This document shows positions 62,117 through 64,000 of a stretch of 64,000 bases of DNA, piece by piece. Made by a program: the position numbers and the translations under genes. The notes beneath the pieces are model-generated. The model saw only the letters and a list, made by a program, of their open reading frames with translations. It was not told the DNA's origin and did no database searches. Within the stretch, counting starts at the first letter, position 1. Each line of letters opens with the position of its first letter. The stretch lies in NCBI RefSeq assembly GCF_900111235.1, contig NZ_FOJI01000009.1, positions 124,001-188,000 on the forward strand, given 5' to 3'. Source of the stretch: [Clostridium] fimetarium. GTDB taxonomy: Bacteria; Bacillota; Clostridia; Lachnospirales; Lachnospiraceae.

Positions 62117-63514
62117 ATGTTTAATCAAAAAAAACAAGAGATAGAAGAGCTTAAACTCCAATTAGTAAATCTCAATATTGAAGTTGGCAAATTGAATGAG
62201 AATATAAATACTAAAAATATCTTAATTAAAGGAGAGAGTGCTCTTGTTGAGGAACAAAATGCTAAAATTATAGAAAAAGACAAATTGATTATAGATAATA
62301 AAGCCCAAATTGCATATTTTGAAAGCATAGTTACAAATGAGCAAATCAAGGCTGATAAAGCGATAAAGTTCCTAGCACAAAAAGAAGCTGAGCTAGGTAT
62401 AATTGAGAAATGTATTGAAGAAATTAGAAGTAGGCAGGCTAAGGAAGCAGCTGAAGCTAAATCTAATTTAAAAGAGATAAGAGGAAAAATTGTTAAAAAT
62501 GAAGATAGATATAATATTCAATCATATGGATTTTATGAACCAATCTTTAAAGATAAATGTAGTGAAGAATTAAAAGAAGAAATTACTAATGTAAGAGAAG
62601 TACAGAAAAACTATATACGAAGTGATAAATTTTATCTATGTACAACAGCGTGGAGTGTTAATTCAAGCATGGCAAAAGGAACTCTATTAATTAAAAAATT
62701 GGCAAAGAATTATATTACATCTTTTAATTTAATGTGTGATGCGATAATTGACAGAGTTACAGTTGCAAATATAACAAAAACTAAGGATAAAATAATTAAA
62801 ACGTATCAAACAATAAATAAGCAAGCAGAGTATTACAATATTGAGTTTGTAGAAATCTATTTAAATCTAAAATTAAAAGAACTGGATTTAATGTATAGCT
62901 TGGCACTAAAAAAAGAAGAAGAGAAGGAAGAACGTAGAATACAAGCGGAAATGATTAAAGAGCAAAGAAAGGTAGAGAAGGAATTAGAAAAAGAACGGGA
63001 AAAGTTAGAAAAGGAATTACATCATTATCAAAATCAATTAGAACATGGTGATGAAAGAATAGCAGAAAAAATAAAAGAAATAAAGCAGCAAATTGAGGCA
63101 AATGATTATAGAAAAAATAATAGCCTGGCGGGATATGTATATATTATCGAGAATAAATCATTTGGTGAAGGAATTTATAAAATTGGTGTAACAAGGCGAT
63201 TAGAGCCACTTGATAGAATTTCAGAACTTTCAAATGCAAGTGTTCCATTTAGGTTTCAATCAAATTGTATTATATTTAGTGAAAATGCTTTCAAACTAGA
63301 AAGTGATTTACATAAGGAATTTTCAGAATATAGAGTAAATAAGGTTAATAGCAGGAAAGAGTATTTTAAGGTCTCATTAGATAAAATTGTTGAAGCCATT
63401 ACAGTAAAATATGGAATTGCGGCAGAATTCAATTTTGAACCTGAGCATAATGAATGGCAAGTAAGTTCACAAGAAGTAATTTACGGCATTGATGAGGATG
63501 ATGATGAAGACTAA
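62117..63514 (+). CDS. DUF4041 coiled-coil protein with C-terminal GIY-YIG-like (T5orf172) domain
   Basis: The 465-residue protein begins with a long coiled coil (residues 1-130), then a DUF4041-like block (RYNIQSYGFYEPIFKDKCSE), a second basic coiled coil (KEEEKEERRIQAEMIKEQRK) and a C-terminal domain GYVYIIENKSFGEGIYKIGV then LHKEFSEYRVNK: the T5orf172/MUG113 GIY-YIG-like fold. It could cut DNA. I choose ATG 62117 behind AAAGGGG. It follows the FRG and HEREWR genes on the same strand. Confidence 0.8.
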   Translation: MFNQKKQEIEELKLQLVNLNIEVGKLNENINTKNILIKGESALVEEQNAKIIEKDKLIIDNKAQIAYFESIVTNEQIKADKAIKFLAQKEAELGIIEKCIEEIRSRQAKEAAEAKSNLKEIRGKIVKNEDRYNIQSYGFYEPIFKDKCSEELKEEITNVREVQKNYIRSDKFYLCTTAWSVNSSMAKGTLLIKKLAKNYITSFNLMCDAIIDRVTVANITKTKDKIIKTYQTINKQAEYYNIEFVEIYLNLKLKELDLMYSLALKKEEEKEERRIQAEMIKEQRKVEKELEKEREKLEKELHHYQNQLEHGDERIAEKIKEIKQQIEANDYRKNNSLAGYVYIIENKSFGEGIYKIGVTRRLEPLDRISELSNASVPFRFQSNCIIFSENAFKLESDLHKEFSEYRVNKVNSRKEYFKVSLDKIVEAITVKYGIAAEFNFEPEHNEWQVSSQEVIYGIDEDDDED

Positions 63515-63723
63515 ACATGAAAATTGATATTAAGCGTAAGAATATTTGATTACAAGTTAATAAACGAAAGTTGCCTGAAAGTGAGTTAAGAATTTTTCGT
63601 AAGTTAAGTAATATAAAAACGAGGCGAAAAATTTATTATAATCAAAAAAATAATATTAGAATTTTAACTGGACTCTTTTGTGATTAGTATAGTTTTATTG
63701 AAAATGTAAAAGGAGATATAAAC

Positions 63724-64000
63724 ATGGATAAAAGTAGTATATCACCAGATGCTATTGTTGCTGTAATCGGAGCGTTAGCTGGAACGGTTTTGGGGTGGGT
63801 ATTAAATTCTTTGTCAAATATGGGTAGATTAAAGATAAATATTACAAATGTAGAAACATCGTTTTTAAAAAAAGGTTTTGAAAAATCCACCACCATACCA
63901 TCAGCATATGACCAAGAACCAGATTATATTAAAATTTCAGTTACGGTTAAGTTATATAATGGGTCTAATAAGACCTGTGGTATCAATAATATACACTATC
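63724..64000 (+). CDS. partial membrane protein (runs off the window)
   Basis: ATG 63724 behind AAAGGAG opens a frame to the window end (at least 92 residues) with an N-terminal membrane segment (IVAVIGALAGTVLGWVLNSL) and a beta-rich start (YIKISVTVKLYNGSNKTCGI). It looks like a membrane-anchored exported domain. Family unknown because the 3' end is missing. Confidence 0.7.
   Translation, partial: MDKSSISPDAIVAVIGALAGTVLGWVLNSLSNMGRLKINITNVETSFLKKGFEKSTTIPSAYDQEPDYIKISVTVKLYNGSNKTCGINNIHY

Overview
The window is AT-rich, uses ATG, TTG and GTG starts behind strong AGGAG-type ribosome binding sites, and carries many Firmicutes-type genes. The Thr/Pro/Glu-rich (PT-repeat) lipoproteins, DUF5688 and DUF6076 proteins and Tn916-style integrases fit a gut-type Clostridia, probably Lachnospiraceae. 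This is inference from gene content. I see no rRNA, tRNA or CRISPR array, and no conjugation genes. Most of the window is accessory DNA.

Layout. (1) 0.1-11.8 kb, plus strand: a run of unrelated small enzymes (RidA-like, two HD proteins, P-loop kinase, HIT-like, APH-like phosphotransferase, HAD, 2H phosphoesterase, metallophosphoesterase, XRE regulator, GNATs, VOC, second P-loop kinase). Several are decayed: a methyltransferase cut off at a repeat junction, a frameshifted metallophosphoesterase, a GNAT stub, and a kinase whose start codon reads ATA. (2) 11.8-12.7 kb: noncoding relic DNA with a 41-residue hydrophobic peptide gene and repeated TACGCCA motifs. (3) 12.7-29.4 kb: a defence island with XRE/ImmA-IrrE/PIN, a Shedu nuclease with a HEPN-motif partner, a TIR-like protein with a small hydrophobic-tailed partner, a UDG-like/winged-helix/EndoIII-like glycosylase operon, an unknown-54 aa-MBL operon, and a complete type I restriction-modification system. 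(4) 29.4-31.8 kb: two unknown genes lying between two copies of an attachment-like repeat. (5) 31.8-39.1 kb: three tyrosine recombinases, an excisionase and small unknown genes. (6) 39.3-47.1 kb: a replication module with a primase-polymerase-like protein, a folded, iteron-bearing origin candidate, a wHTH/nuclease-like protein, a paralogous protein pair and a RuvC-like protein. (7) 47.8-54.6 kb: three related lipoproteins plus an ECF sigma factor fused to a membrane/exported domain; three matching ECF-type promoters suggest a self-contained envelope regulon. (8) 55.4-59.5 kb: J-domain protein, RadC/JAB, DUF262, SSB and DUF5688 genes typical of integrative elements. (9) 59.8-64 kb: a small membrane protein, FRG protein, HEREWR-motif protein, DUF4041/GIY-YIG protein and a partial membrane protein, probably another defence cluster.

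The most unusual signal is a promoter-leader element that occurs four times (about 2.2, 12.1, 17.5 and 59.85 kb, two copies on each strand). Each has a -35/-10 pair with a 17-base spacer and a conserved core built on TTGGGGAATATATTGTGAT. Three copies end in related intrinsic terminators whose ATTCCC arm can also pair with the core. One copy lies upstream of Shedu, one upstream of the FRG cluster, one upstream of a truncated methyltransferase, and one in front of the hydrophobic peptide gene. This looks like a mobile regulatory RNA or a degenerate peptide locus attached to defence genes.
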